This document shows positions 1-7,486 of a stretch of 18,094 nucleotides of DNA, piece after piece. Under the pieces are notes generated by a model. The model did no database searches. It had not been told where the DNA came from and saw nothing but the letters and a program-made list of their open reading frames with translations. A program made the position numbers and the translations under genes. The stretch is from CAZDCZ01 sp964504155 (GTDB taxonomy: Bacteria; Bacteroidota; Bacteroidia; Bacteroidales; UBA12077). Position 1 is the first letter of the stretch, and each line of letters begins with the position of its first letter. The stretch spans positions 1-18,094 of the forward strand of contig CAZDCZ010000062.1 of the NCBI GenBank assembly GCA_964504155.1, written 5' to 3'.

Positions 1-11
1 ATATATTGCTC

Positions 12-41
12 AAGCCGTAGGTTTTCCTACGGCTTTTTTTT
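12..41 (+). terminator. Rho-independent terminator of a gene upstream of the window
   Basis: A perfect 10-bp stem, AAGCCGTAGG paired with CCTACGGCTT around a TTTT loop, runs into a stretch of eight T. The T-tract is on the + strand only, so it should end a + strand transcript coming from before the window. Confidence 0.88.
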
Positions 42-70
42 GTATTAAAAAATTATGGATAATAAATTTC
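39..70 (+). promoter_or_regulatory. Candidate Bacteroidota promoter for the trpB leader
   Basis: TTTG at 39-42 is followed after 20 nt by TAAATTTC at 63-70, one base from the Bacteroidota -7 consensus TAnnTTTG, at a usual spacing. Transcription would start near 75-78, just before a short Trp-containing reading frame and about 210 nt before trpB. The -33 element overlaps the T-tract of the preceding terminator. The assignment rests on consensus matching alone. Confidence 0.4.
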
Positions 71-87
71 TTACATGGAAAAAACAA

Positions 88-129
88 ATGTGGATGTTAT
101 GGCCGAAAGGTCGTAATATTTATAAATGA
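88..129 (+). CDS. Possible Trp-rich leader peptide upstream of trpB
   Basis: A 13-codon reading frame encodes MWMLWPKGRNIYK, with Trp codons at 91-93 and 100-102, and ends at TGA. The same bases fold into an 11-bp stem (94-104 with 109-119, including G-U pairs) closed by a GAAA tetraloop, so a ribosome stalled on the Trp codons would open the hairpin. Two Trp codons in five, upstream of a Trp-biosynthesis gene and close after a candidate promoter, resemble an attenuation leader. Downstream, ATTTCTT (157-163) and AAGAAAT (168-174) form a weak hairpin before TTTATTT, which could be the terminator element but is entirely A/T-dominated. The peptide is too short to be proven from composition. The role is inferred from context. 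Confidence 0.35.
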   Translation: MWMLWPKGRNIYK

Positions 130-240
130 CAAAACATTATTTTGTCGAATATCTCTATTTCTTTTTCAAGAAATTTTATTTAAAGATTTCAATAATTGTG
201 TAGAAATAGAATTGCAAAAGAAATAACAAAGAATAAAAAT

Positions 241-261
241 TTATCGATTAGTAATCGATAA
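241..261. promoter_or_regulatory. Operator-like perfect palindrome before trpB
   Basis: Half-sites TTATCGATTA and TAATCGATAA match perfectly over 10 bp around a single central G. The site ends 23 nt before the trpB ATG. The odd-length, two-fold symmetric form is typical of a dimeric repressor or activator site, although it could also fold as a hairpin in the trpB 5' leader. No regulator is encoded nearby, so the binding protein is unknown. Confidence 0.45.
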
Positions 262-284
262 CATAATTTAATAAAAACAATATT

Positions 285-1463
285 ATGAAAACACAAGATT
301 TAACAATAACAAAACAAAATGATAAAAAGCAAAAAGAAGGTTATTATGGGGAATATGGAGGAGCTTTTATACCCCTTTCAATGGAAAAAAAATTTCGAAA
401 AACTTAATATAGTTTTTCGAGAAGCTATTGAAGATAAAAATTTTGTAAAAGAATATTTGTATTATTTAAAAAATTATGTTGGTAGGCCAAGTCCTTTATA
501 TTATGCAAAAAATCTTTCAGATTATTGTGGAAGTAAAATATATTTAAAAAGAGAAGATTTAAATCATACCGGAGCTCATAAAATAAATAATACAATAGGG
601 CAAATTTTGTTAGCACAACGGATGGATGCCAAAGAGATAATTGCAGAAACCGGTGCAGGTCAGCATGGGGTTGCAACAGCTACAGTTGCTGCTTTATTCG
701 GAATAAAATGTAAAATCTTTATGGGTGCAGTTGATATTGAAAGACAAAAATCAAATGTTGCCCGCATGAAATTATTAGGTGCAGAAGTAATATCTACCGA
801 CACAGGAACTGCAACCTTAAAAGATGCTGTTGATGCTGCACTAGGATATTATATTGAAAATCCCGAAGCGTATTATATGATTGGTTCTCAGGTTGGTACT
901 CATCCTTTCCCAAATATTGTTGGTTATTTTCAAAAAGTAATTGGAGAAGAAGCTCATAGACAGATTCTTGAAGCCGAAGATCGTATGCCGGATTCAGTAT
1001 TCGCGTGTGTTGGAGGGGGGGCTAATTCAATTGGACTTTTTCAGAGTTTTATTAATGAAAAAAGTGTTAAAATTTATGGTGCTGAAGGTGGAGGCGAAGG
1101 ATATTTGCCTAAAACTGCGGCAACACTTTCTTTAGGTAAACCTACTGTGTTTCAGGGAACTTTTTCATATTGCTTGGTTGATGAAAAAAATAATCCTATA
1201 GAATCATATTCAATTGCTGCAGGTCTTGATTATCTCGGAATTAGTCCGCAGCATTCTTTTCTTAAAGATTCCGGTAGAGCCGAATATCATATTGTTACCG
1301 ATAAAGAAGCTATAGATGCTTTTAAATTGCTTTCGCGTTTAGAAGGTAATCAAGTCATGCTGTGGCTCTTGCTCTTAAATTATTAAAAAATAAGGGCAAA
1401 ATGGCAATTGTAAATCTCTCGGGACGTGGAGATAAAGATGTTGGAAGAGATATTTTTAAATAG
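285..1463 (+). pseudogene. trpB: Tryptophan synthase beta chain, disrupted by two frameshifts
   Basis: TrpB is the PLP enzyme that joins indole and serine to make tryptophan, working with TrpA in the cytoplasm. The reading starts at ATG 285 and gives GYYGEYGGAFIP, the conserved TrpB N-terminus. It then shifts frame at an 8-A run (385-392); with seven A it would continue as MEKNFEKLNIVFREAI. The main frame carries the PLP-lysine motif HTGAHKINN (Lys codon 580-582), AETGAGQHGVA, GGGANSIGLF and AGLDYLGISPQHS. At 1348-1349 the usual six residues between EG and SSHA are reduced to 2 nt, a net loss of about 16 nt, and the reading resumes from 1350 as SSHAVALALKLL and NLSGRGDKD, ending at TAG 1461. 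Undoing both lesions gives about 397 residues, the family's normal length. No trpA or other trp gene is beside it. Sequencing error could explain the A-run but less easily the deletion. Confidence 0.86.
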
Positions 1464-1485
1464 ATTTTATCTAATTCTTTATATT

Positions 1486-1521
1486 TATATGGGTATTGTT
1501 TCAATACCCATATATTTTATT
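1486..1521 (+). terminator. Strong terminator after trpB
   Basis: A 12-bp perfect stem (ATATGGGTATTG with CAATACCCATAT, extendable by one T-A pair) around a 3-nt loop is followed by ATTTTATT. It lies 23 nt after the trpB stop and isolates trpB from mqnA. Confidence 0.85.
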
Positions 1522-1651
1522 AAATCATCATAAAAATGAAATTGTTGTTATAAAATAATACTAGTATTTCGATTGTAGAGAATAAATATTAACTTGATTA
1601 TATAATAGTAATTTTACTTTTTGTATTTTAGTTGCAAATTAATAATAGAAA

Positions 1652-2413
1652 ATGAAAAAGATAAGAATCTCGGCTATTTCATACATTAATACTATCCCTT
1701 TTATATTTGGAATAAAAAATTCTGATATTAAAAATAAAATTGATTTGTCAATTGATTATCCTGCAGCTTGTGCCAATAAACTTATAAATAATAGTGCTGA
1801 TATTGGTCTTATTCCTGTTGCAGCTATTTGCGATTTAGGGTATTACAATATTATCTCAGATTATTGTATAGGAGCAACTAATAAAGCTAGAACTGTAATA
1901 TTAGCTAGTAATTCTCCCGTGCAAGAAATTTCTACTATCTTTTTAGATTCTCATTCGCGTTCATCGGTTATGTTAGCAAAAATTTTGGCGGAGAAATTTT
2001 GGAAAATAAAACCAGCTTGGAAAAATGTGGTTTATAATAAGACAATTAATCTGAAGCAAGAAAAATCTGCTGCGGTAATTATTGGTGATAAAGTATTTGA
2101 TGTTGAAACAAAATTTCGATATAAATACGACCTTGCAGAAGAATGGACAAAATATACTAATCTTCCGTTTGTATTTGCTGTTTGGATTGCAAATAAAAAA
2201 ATAGATACTCATTTTATAACAGAATTTAATAAATCGTTACAATTTGGAGTCGATAATATTGATAATGCAATTTTACAAGGCGATTTTAATAAAATAGTTG
2301 ATAGCGAAACTATAAAAAAATATTTGACCGAAAATATTAGTTATCCTTATGATAATAGAAAAAAACAAGGGATGGAATTGTTTTTAAAATATGTTAAAAC
2401 ACTTAAAATATAA
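1652..2413 (+). CDS. mqnA: Chorismate dehydratase (menaquinone biosynthesis, futalosine pathway)
   Basis: MqnA dehydrates chorismate to 3-enolpyruvylbenzoate, the first step of the futalosine route to menaquinone. The 253-aa protein has the family's opening RISAISYINTIPF. An early segment NNSADIGLIPVAA is followed by SDYCIGATNKARTVILAS and the LDSHSRSSVMLAKIL block, matching the MqnA ligand-binding fold, which resembles periplasmic binding proteins. There is no signal peptide, so it is cytoplasmic. The length is close to family members of about 250-280 aa. MqnD belongs to the same superfamily, but the SDYCIGA and DSHSRSS segments favour MqnA. The stop is only 3 nt before the next gene, implying co-transcription. 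No other mqn gene is in the window. Confidence 0.85.
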   Translation: MKKIRISAISYINTIPFIFGIKNSDIKNKIDLSIDYPAACANKLINNSADIGLIPVAAICDLGYYNIISDYCIGATNKARTVILASNSPVQEISTIFLDSHSRSSVMLAKILAEKFWKIKPAWKNVVYNKTINLKQEKSAAVIIGDKVFDVETKFRYKYDLAEEWTKYTNLPFVFAVWIANKKIDTHFITEFNKSLQFGVDNIDNAILQGDFNKIVDSETIKKYLTENISYPYDNRKKQGMELFLKYVKTLKI

Positions 2414-2416
2414 ACG

Positions 2417-3844
2417 ATGAAAAAACACATATTTATTTTAATGCTTTTTATTTTTACAACAAGTATTTTGCAAGCAAGAGTAATAGTTGAGAATGATACT
2501 GTTATTAGTAGTGATTCCTTAAAAAGCATTGTTTATGTTTTTAATATTAATAAAGAAATAGCTCCTGCAATGTGGCGTCAAACACAGCAGAGTTTCGAAA
2601 TAGCCGCCGAAGAAAATGCCGATTATATAATTATAAAATTAAATACATATGGTGGAATGGTAAATATGGCCGATTCTATTCGTACTAAAATTATTAATAG
2701 TAAAATTCCTGTGTATGTATTTATAGAAAATAATGCTGCATCGGCCGGGGCATTAATTTCAATAGCAGCCGAGAGAATTTATATGCGTAAAGGAGCTAGA
2801 ATTGGAGCAGCATCGGTAGTTGACCAAGCCGGAAAAATAATGCCCGAAAAATATCAGTCGTATATGCGATCAACGATGCGAGCTACTGCCGAGTCGCATG
2901 GTAAAGACACAATTGTTGTCGGAAACGATACAATTCTAAAATGGCATAGAGATCCGAATATTGCCGAAGCTATGGTCGACCCTAGAATATATATCGAAAA
3001 TGTTACGGATACCGGTAAAATTGTAACATTTACTGCAGAAGAAGCCATAAAAAATGGATTTTGTGAAGGAATTGCCGAGAATGTCGAAGAAGTAATAAAA
3101 CAAGCAAATATCGAGAATTATGAGATAAAAAAATATCATCCAACATTACTTGATAAAATAATTGGTTTTCTTTCGAGTCCGGCTATACAAGGACTATTAA
3201 TAATGGCTATTGTAGGAGGGATATATTTCGAGTTGCAAACACCCGGAATTGGCTTTGCTTTGGGATTAGCAGTATTTGCAGCTATATTATATTTTGCTCC
3301 TTTGTATGTCGATGGGCTTGCCGAAAATTGGGAATTAGGGCTTTTTATTCTTGGAATTATACTTATTGCATTGGAAATATTTGTTATTCCCGGTTTTGGA
3401 ATAGCCGGTGTTTTAGGTATAATATTTTCAATAACCGGCTTGGTACTTAGTATGGTCGATAATATTGTTTTCGAATTCGAATTTAATACTGTCCAAGCTG
3501 TATATATAATTCTAAAATCATTTGTTTTTGTTTCTGTTTCAATTTTCTTATCCTTAATATTATCTATTTGGCTGAGTAAAAAAATATTAACAGCTAATGC
3601 CTTTTCGTCTCTTGTACTTAATGCTACACAAAAGAAAGAAGATGGTTTTATTAGTATAGATAATAAGCTTAGAGAATTAATTGGGCATGTAGGATTTGCA
3701 GCAACAATGCTTCGTCCTGCCGGGAAGATTGAGATTGAGAATGAAATATACGATGCAAAAGCAGAAATTGGATATATCGAAAAAGGAGAAAAGATTAAAG
3801 TAATAAGAAGTGAAAATACACAATTGTACGTTGTAAAAGAATAA
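2417..3844 (+). CDS. NfeD-family membrane-bound serine protease (ClpP-class domain plus NfeD OB-fold)
   Basis: A 475-aa protein built like long-form NfeD/STOPP-associated proteases. Residues 1-20 are a signal peptide, followed by a ClpP/crotonase-type protease domain (about 37-235), four or five membrane segments (about 255-272, 274-296, 304-324, 328-346, 362-386) and a C-terminal soluble OB-fold (about 412-475). The nucleophile is probably Ser109 in NNAASAGA and the general base probably Lys145 in PEKYQSYMR, the Ser-Lys dyad of this family. Family members are thought to cleave stomatin-like membrane partners. No stomatin gene lies next to it here, which is notable because NfeD and stomatin genes are often paired. 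It starts 3 nt after mqnA. Confidence 0.88.
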   Translation: MKKHIFILMLFIFTTSILQARVIVENDTVISSDSLKSIVYVFNINKEIAPAMWRQTQQSFEIAAEENADYIIIKLNTYGGMVNMADSIRTKIINSKIPVYVFIENNAASAGALISIAAERIYMRKGARIGAASVVDQAGKIMPEKYQSYMRSTMRATAESHGKDTIVVGNDTILKWHRDPNIAEAMVDPRIYIENVTDTGKIVTFTAEEAIKNGFCEGIAENVEEVIKQANIENYEIKKYHPTLLDKIIGFLSSPAIQGLLIMAIVGGIYFELQTPGIGFALGLAVFAAILYFAPLYVDGLAENWELGLFILGIILIALEIFVIPGFGIAGVLGIIFSITGLVLSMVDNIVFEFEFNTVQAVYIILKSFVFVSVSIFLSLILSIWLSKKILTANAFSSLVLNATQKKEDGFISIDNKLRELIGHVGFAATMLRPAGKIEIENEIYDAKAEIGYIEKGEKIKVIRSENTQLYVVKE

Positions 3845-3910
3845 TTATAGGTTTAACTTTTTTTAACAAGAATAAAAGAATAAAAAGAAATATAAATCGT
3901 TTCTTTACTT

Positions 3911-4336
3911 ATGAAAAATGTTGTTTTAAGAGATTATAAAAAATCAGATTATAACAGTTTAAATTCTCTTTGGCAAGAAACAGGGCTTGGAGGAGTTGAA
4001 CGAGGCGATAATAACAATATTATTACTCAGAGTATAAAAATAGGAGGGAAGTTGCTTGTTCTTGAGAATACCGAAACTAAAGAAATTATTGGTTCTTCGT
4101 GGATGACTTTTGATGGAAGAAGAATTCATTTACACCATATTGGGGTAAAATCGGAATATCAAAATCAAGGCTTCGGAAAGCAATTAACTCAAAAATCGAT
4201 TGAATATGCAAAAAATAAAGGATATCAAATAAAATTAGAAGTTCATAACACCAACAATAAAGCAATAAAATTATATGAAAATTTGCAATTTAAACGCTTA
4301 GGTGATTATGACATATATATAATAAGAAATATTTAA
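3911..4336 (+). CDS. GNAT-family N-acetyltransferase
   Basis: A 141-aa single-domain acetyltransferase. Motif A (about residues 74-104) contains HHIGVKSEYQNQGFGKQL, with the acetyl-CoA pyrophosphate loop Q84-N-Q-G-F-G. Motif B follows as VHNTNNKAIKLYENLQF, with a likely catalytic Tyr122 in the KLYE segment. The fold, size and the N-x-A-I-x-L-Y-E pattern recall RimI-like enzymes, but the substrate cannot be read from sequence. It is separated from the gene before by 66 nt and from the one after by 88 nt, so it may be transcribed alone. Start is ATG 3911. Confidence 0.85.
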   Translation: MKNVVLRDYKKSDYNSLNSLWQETGLGGVERGDNNNIITQSIKIGGKLLVLENTETKEIIGSSWMTFDGRRIHLHHIGVKSEYQNQGFGKQLTQKSIEYAKNKGYQIKLEVHNTNNKAIKLYENLQFKRLGDYDIYIIRNI

Positions 4337-4424
4337 TTTATTGCCCGAAAAAAATAAATATAAGAAAATATTTCTTTAACTTTATACAACAAATAGAGAG
4401 CAAATAACTTAAAATATATTAACT

Positions 4425-4667
4425 ATGGCTATAACATTCAACGAGTTACGAAAAATCAAGAATAATCTTCCTCATGGAGCGATTAGTAAGATTGCTGAAA
4501 AACTTAATATGAACGAAGAAACTGTTAGAAATTATTTTGGTGGCACAAATTACCGCGAAGGCGAAAGTGCAGGAATTCATGTTGGACCCGGTCCGGACGG
4601 TGGGATAGTTACTTTTAACGATACAACAATACTTGAAATGGCTAGAGAATTTGTAAAACAAGATTAA
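4425..4667 (+). CDS. Small conserved HTH-like protein, possible DNA-binding
   Basis: An 80-aa protein with no signal peptide. Residues about 4-40 look like a helix-turn-helix: FNELRKIKNNLP, then ISKIAEKLNMNEETVRNYF, where the second helix resembles a recognition helix. The C-terminal part is unusual, with a glycine-rich HVGPGPDGGIVTFNDTTIL segment followed by a short helix. I recall similar short proteins from Bacteroidota but know no assigned function. It is monocistronic, with an 88-nt leader containing a near-consensus TAACTTTA (4377-4384) and a strong terminator directly after. The compact single-gene unit suggests a well-expressed small regulator or nucleoid-associated protein, which is inference only. 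Confidence 0.75.
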   Translation: MAITFNELRKIKNNLPHGAISKIAEKLNMNEETVRNYFGGTNYREGESAGIHVGPGPDGGIVTFNDTTILEMAREFVKQD

Positions 4668-4690
4668 GCTATTTTGCGATAATATTATTT

Positions 4691-4724
4691 AAAGCAGAAT
4701 AGGATTTTCCTTTTCTGCTTTTTT
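4691..4724 (+). terminator. Terminator of the HTH-like gene
   Basis: AAAGCAGAA pairs with TTCTGCTTT and, past a T/T mismatch, AGGA pairs with TCCT around a TTT loop, giving 13 paired bases. A run of T follows. It lies 23 nt after the stop at 4667. Confidence 0.87.
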
Positions 4725-4780
4725 GCATTTAAAACATGTAATATTTTTATGGAATTGCAATTTATCATAAATATAATTTC

Positions 4781-5617
4781 ATGATTAATTTAAAGAATAT
4801 AATATTAGAAGTCGAAAATAAATGGTTTAACAAGTTATATAATTTTTCAAAGTTATCTTTTAATAATTGCAACTTGCCTTCACACGATCATAATCATCAT
4901 CTTAGAGTTTGGCATTATTGCAAAGAAATAATCATTAATAATGCAAAGAAAAAAATATTCTTATATTCGGATGTAGAGAATTTGATTATAGCATCTTTTA
5001 TGCACGATATTGGAATGACAAAAACATTAGATATTATACATGGAATTGAAAGTGGAAAAATATGTGATAATTATTTTAATAGCAACAAAATAGTTAAACC
5101 CGAAAGATATTTAGAAATTATTGATGCCATTGAAAAGCATGACGATAAGAATTATAAAAAAAAACAAAAAGATTCTTTATCTACATTGGCTATTTTGTCG
5201 ATTGCCGATGATTTAGATGCTTTTGGAGTTATTGGAATACTAAGATATATAGAAATATATTATTTACGGGATAATAATATTTTTAGAATGCCGAGAGATA
5301 TTCTAAGAAATCTTGAAAAGAGGTACGCTAATTTTATCACTAAATATTTTTACTTAGAAGAATTTAATAAGCTTCATACTAGTAGATATTTAAAAATACA
5401 TAATTTTTTTAGCGAATTACAGAATGAAATAGAAATTGAATCATACTCGAGTTTGAAAAAAACAGGAGCAGTAGGATTCTTAAATATTGTTTTGTGTAAT
5501 TTTATTCATAACAATATCGATATTGAATCATTTTGCGATTTAATCGAAAGTAAGGATGTGTACATAAATAGAGTTAAAGAGATATTAAAAACTGAATTAG
5601 AAATGCATAAATTGTAA
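4781..5617 (+). CDS. HD-domain metal-dependent phosphohydrolase of unknown substrate
   Basis: A 278-aa cytoplasmic protein with an N-terminal HD domain. The ligand pattern is visible: D36-H-N-H39-H-L-R42-V, then the H75-D76 doublet in FMHDIGMT, extra histidines H88 and H120 of the kind used for a second metal, and a terminal aspartate in SIADDLDAFG (D143 or D144). These residues predict a metal-dependent phosphohydrolase or nucleotidase/phosphodiesterase. The C-terminal 120 residues match nothing I recognise. The gene starts 57 nt after the previous terminator, so it probably has its own promoter. Its stop is 8 nt from the convergent FAH gene; an all-A/T 8-bp hairpin (5615-5632) spans both stops. 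Confidence 0.75.
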   Translation: MINLKNIILEVENKWFNKLYNFSKLSFNNCNLPSHDHNHHLRVWHYCKEIIINNAKKKIFLYSDVENLIIASFMHDIGMTKTLDIIHGIESGKICDNYFNSNKIVKPERYLEIIDAIEKHDDKNYKKKQKDSLSTLAILSIADDLDAFGVIGILRYIEIYYLRDNNIFRMPRDILRNLEKRYANFITKYFYLEEFNKLHTSRYLKIHNFFSELQNEIEIESYSSLKKTGAVGFLNIVLCNFIHNNIDIESFCDLIESKDVYINRVKEILKTELEMHKL

Positions 5618-5625
5618 ATAAATTT

Positions 5626-6237
5626 TTATTTAATATCAATATCGAGAAGTTTTTTGTTTTCAAGATAAGCACATAGCTTGTCGTTAATTTTTATTGGGCC
5701 AACACCTTCAGGAGTTCCGGTAAAAATAATATCGCCAATTTTAAGTGTATTAAATTTCGACAAATACGATATTAACTCGTTAATAGAAAAAATCATTTCT
5801 GAAGTATTCCCTTTTTGAACAGTAGTATTATTTTGTTCGAGATGAAAATTCAAATTATTTATATCTCCGAATTCTTCGATTTTATAAAATTTACTTATTG
5901 GAGCTGCCCCATCGAACGATTTAGATATTTCCCAAGGCAAGCCATTTTTTTTACATTCTCTTTGCAAATCGCGGGCAGTAAAATCGATTCCTAGAGCTAT
6001 TTCGTTATAATATCGCGAAGCAAATTTGGGAGCAATATTTTTACCTAATCGATTTATTTTAACCACTAGCTCAAGTTCGTAATGAATTTCATTCGAAAAA
6101 TTAGGGTAATAAAATGGTTTATTATTTTTACTAATAGAAGTTTCTGATTTGAAAAAAAATATTGGTTTTTTTGGTAAAGGACTATTCAGTTCATTTGCGT
6201 GATTTATGTAGTTCCGACCTATTGCAAAAATTTTCAT
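5626..6237 (-). CDS. Fumarylacetoacetate hydrolase (FAH) family protein
   Basis: A 203-aa single-domain FAH-fold enzyme like FAHD1/YcgM. The metal ligands are E54 and E56 in IHYELELVV and D85 in GIDFTARD. Lys106 in PWEISKSFD and the TGTPEGVG loop match the acylpyruvase/oxaloacetate-processing subgroup. Known activities are acylpyruvate hydrolysis and oxaloacetate decarboxylation or tautomerisation; I cannot choose between them. It is last in the minus-strand run, starting 30 nt after the DksA-like gene stop, and its partners do not suggest an aromatic degradation pathway. A general metabolite-repair role is more likely, by inference. Confidence 0.88.
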   Translation of the reverse strand: MKIFAIGRNYINHANELNSPLPKKPIFFFKSETSISKNNKPFYYPNFSNEIHYELELVVKINRLGKNIAPKFASRYYNEIALGIDFTARDLQRECKKNGLPWEISKSFDGAAPISKFYKIEEFGDINNLNFHLEQNNTTVQKGNTSEMIFSINELISYLSKFNTLKIGDIIFTGTPEGVGPIKINDKLCAYLENKKLLDIDIK

Positions 6238-6267
6238 TTATTTAATTATAAAAAGAATAGTATTTTT

Positions 6268-6600
6268 TTATCCGGCACAATTTACACAGTATCTACTTTG
6301 AGGCATAAGAAGAATTCTACCTATAGGAATTGGTCTCTTGCATTTTATACAAATACCAAAATCTGTATCATTTATTTTCGATAATACAATATGTAAATTT
6401 GCTAATTTGCTTTGCGCTTGTCGTAAAGCCGCTTCTACAACACTTTTATTGTTAATTGCATCCATTCGCGACACTCTTCCAATTGCATTTTCTGGGGCTA
6501 TTGGTTTTGTAATATCCTTATATTCAATAATAGATTTTTCAGTTTTCCCTATTTCCAAAAGGATAGTTTTGCGTATTTCTTCTTTTTTAGTATTATTCAT
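6268..6600 (-). CDS. DksA/TraR-family C4 zinc-finger protein
   Basis: A 110-aa protein with a predicted helical hairpin (about 3-30 and 50-78) followed by a four-cysteine zinc finger: Cys84, Cys87, Cys105 and Cys108 in CIKCKRPIPIG and RYCVNCAG. DksA-family proteins bind in the RNA polymerase secondary channel and, in some cases, modulate transcription with ppGpp. The coiled-coil tip here reads ENAIGRVSRMDAINNK rather than the classic DxxDxA of E. coli DksA, though an acidic D47-A48 pair is present. It is shorter than E. coli DksA (151 aa), so DksA-like is safer than DksA. It lies 34 nt after the exonuclease gene, in the same orientation. Confidence 0.85.
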   Translation of the reverse strand: MNNTKKEEIRKTILLEIGKTEKSIIEYKDITKPIAPENAIGRVSRMDAINNKSVVEAALRQAQSKLANLHIVLSKINDTDFGICIKCKRPIPIGRILLMPQSRYCVNCAG

Positions 6601-6634
6601 TTTGCAAGATTTTTTTATTTTGCATAATAAAAAT

Positions 6635-7402
6635 CTAGGAATTAAACTTACGTAGTTTAATAGCTGTAAGTACTTTTTTAGTATATAATGGGAAATCGCT
6701 TTTTAATATCCAACCATAATAACCAGAATCTATTTCAAACACTTTTTCTACTGTTTCCCCTTTATGTTTTCCAAAATTAAATACTTCTTCATTGTTCTCG
6801 TTGTATATTATGCGTCCGGCAAAGTCAACATTATTATTATGAGAAGAGAATTTTGATAAAAATTCAATATCATTTTCCAAATTACTATATTTTTCTATTT
6901 GAGCTTTAAGAACTTCGTAAGTTGCAATAGTATCTGCTTCGGCACTATGAGCATTTTCTAAATTTTTATTACAATAGAATTTGTAGGCAGCACTTAGGGT
7001 TCGTTGTTCCATTTTGTGAAAAATTACTTGTACATCAACAAACTTATTTTTTTTTAAGTCAATATCTACATCTGCTCTAAGAAATTCTTCAGCTAACATA
7101 GGGATATCAAATCTATTAGAATTAAATCCTGCTAAATCGCAACCTTCTATGTATTTTGCAATATTCTTTGCAACATCGGTAAATGTAGGTTCATCTTTAA
7201 CATCTTTGTTAGAGATACCGTGTATCGATGTAGCTTCTTCGCTTATAGGAATAGTAGGATTTATTCGCATTGTTTTCTTTTCTTCTTTACCATTAGGTAA
7301 TATTTTTACTAATGATATTTCTACTATTCTATCGTTTGTTACGTTTATTCCTGTTGTTTCAAGATCGAAAAATACAATTGGTTTTTTTAATTCAAGTTGC
7401 AT
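6635..7402 (-). CDS. DnaQ-like 3'-5' exonuclease (DEDDh) with C-terminal extension
   Basis: A 255-aa protein of the DNA polymerase III epsilon exonuclease family. All five DEDDh residues are visible: D13 and E15 in FFDLETTG, D99 in GFNSNRFDIP, and H152 and D157 in AHSAEADTIA. The exonuclease domain covers about 8-170. Residues about 205-250 (FNFGKHKGETVEKV, then GYYGWILKSDFP) form a small extra domain like those appended to some exonuclease X-type proteins. It is probably a proofreading or repair 3'-5' DNA exonuclease; whether it joins the replicative polymerase is unknown. It follows dnaN in the same direction, a context consistent with replication or repair, although a hairpin lies between them. 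Confidence 0.87.
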   Translation of the reverse strand: MQLELKKPIVFFDLETTGINVTNDRIVEISLVKILPNGKEEKKTMRINPTIPISEEATSIHGISNKDVKDEPTFTDVAKNIAKYIEGCDLAGFNSNRFDIPMLAEEFLRADVDIDLKKNKFVDVQVIFHKMEQRTLSAAYKFYCNKNLENAHSAEADTIATYEVLKAQIEKYSNLENDIEFLSKFSSHNNNVDFAGRIIYNENNEEVFNFGKHKGETVEKVFEIDSGYYGWILKSDFPLYTKKVLTAIKLRKFNS

Positions 7403-7430
7403 AATTTTGATTTATTTAATGTTAGTATTT

Positions 7431-7470
7431 TAAATAAGAAAGAGTTTCAAACGAAACTCTTTCTTATTTA
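7431..7470 (-). terminator. Long hairpin between dnaN and the exonuclease gene, probable dnaN terminator
   Basis: An 18-bp perfect stem (7431-7448 with 7453-7470) around a 4-nt AAAC loop lies 16 nt beyond the dnaN stop. On the minus strand the stem arm ends in CTTATTTA followed by AAATA, so the U-tract is poor. It may terminate dnaN partly, or act as a processing or stability element before the exonuclease gene. Confidence 0.7.
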
Positions 7471-7486
7471 TGTTAAAATTGTTTAA

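Noticed and set aside
75..116. A 13-aa frame (MEKTNVDVMAERS) overlapping the Trp-rich one
   Set aside because: It starts at the predicted transcript start, leaving almost no leader, and has no composition suggesting a role. The overlapping frame with Trp codons is the better candidate.
425..676. Minus-strand open frame opposite trpB
   Set aside because: It is antisense to conserved TrpB sequence, including the PLP-lysine region, and its translation is low-complexity Leu/Phe/Tyr.
285..1463. Programmed ribosomal frameshifting at the A-run of trpB
   Set aside because: TrpB is not known to use it, the run lacks a heptameric slip pattern with a clear stimulator, and a second unrelated deletion near the 3' end points to decay or error instead.
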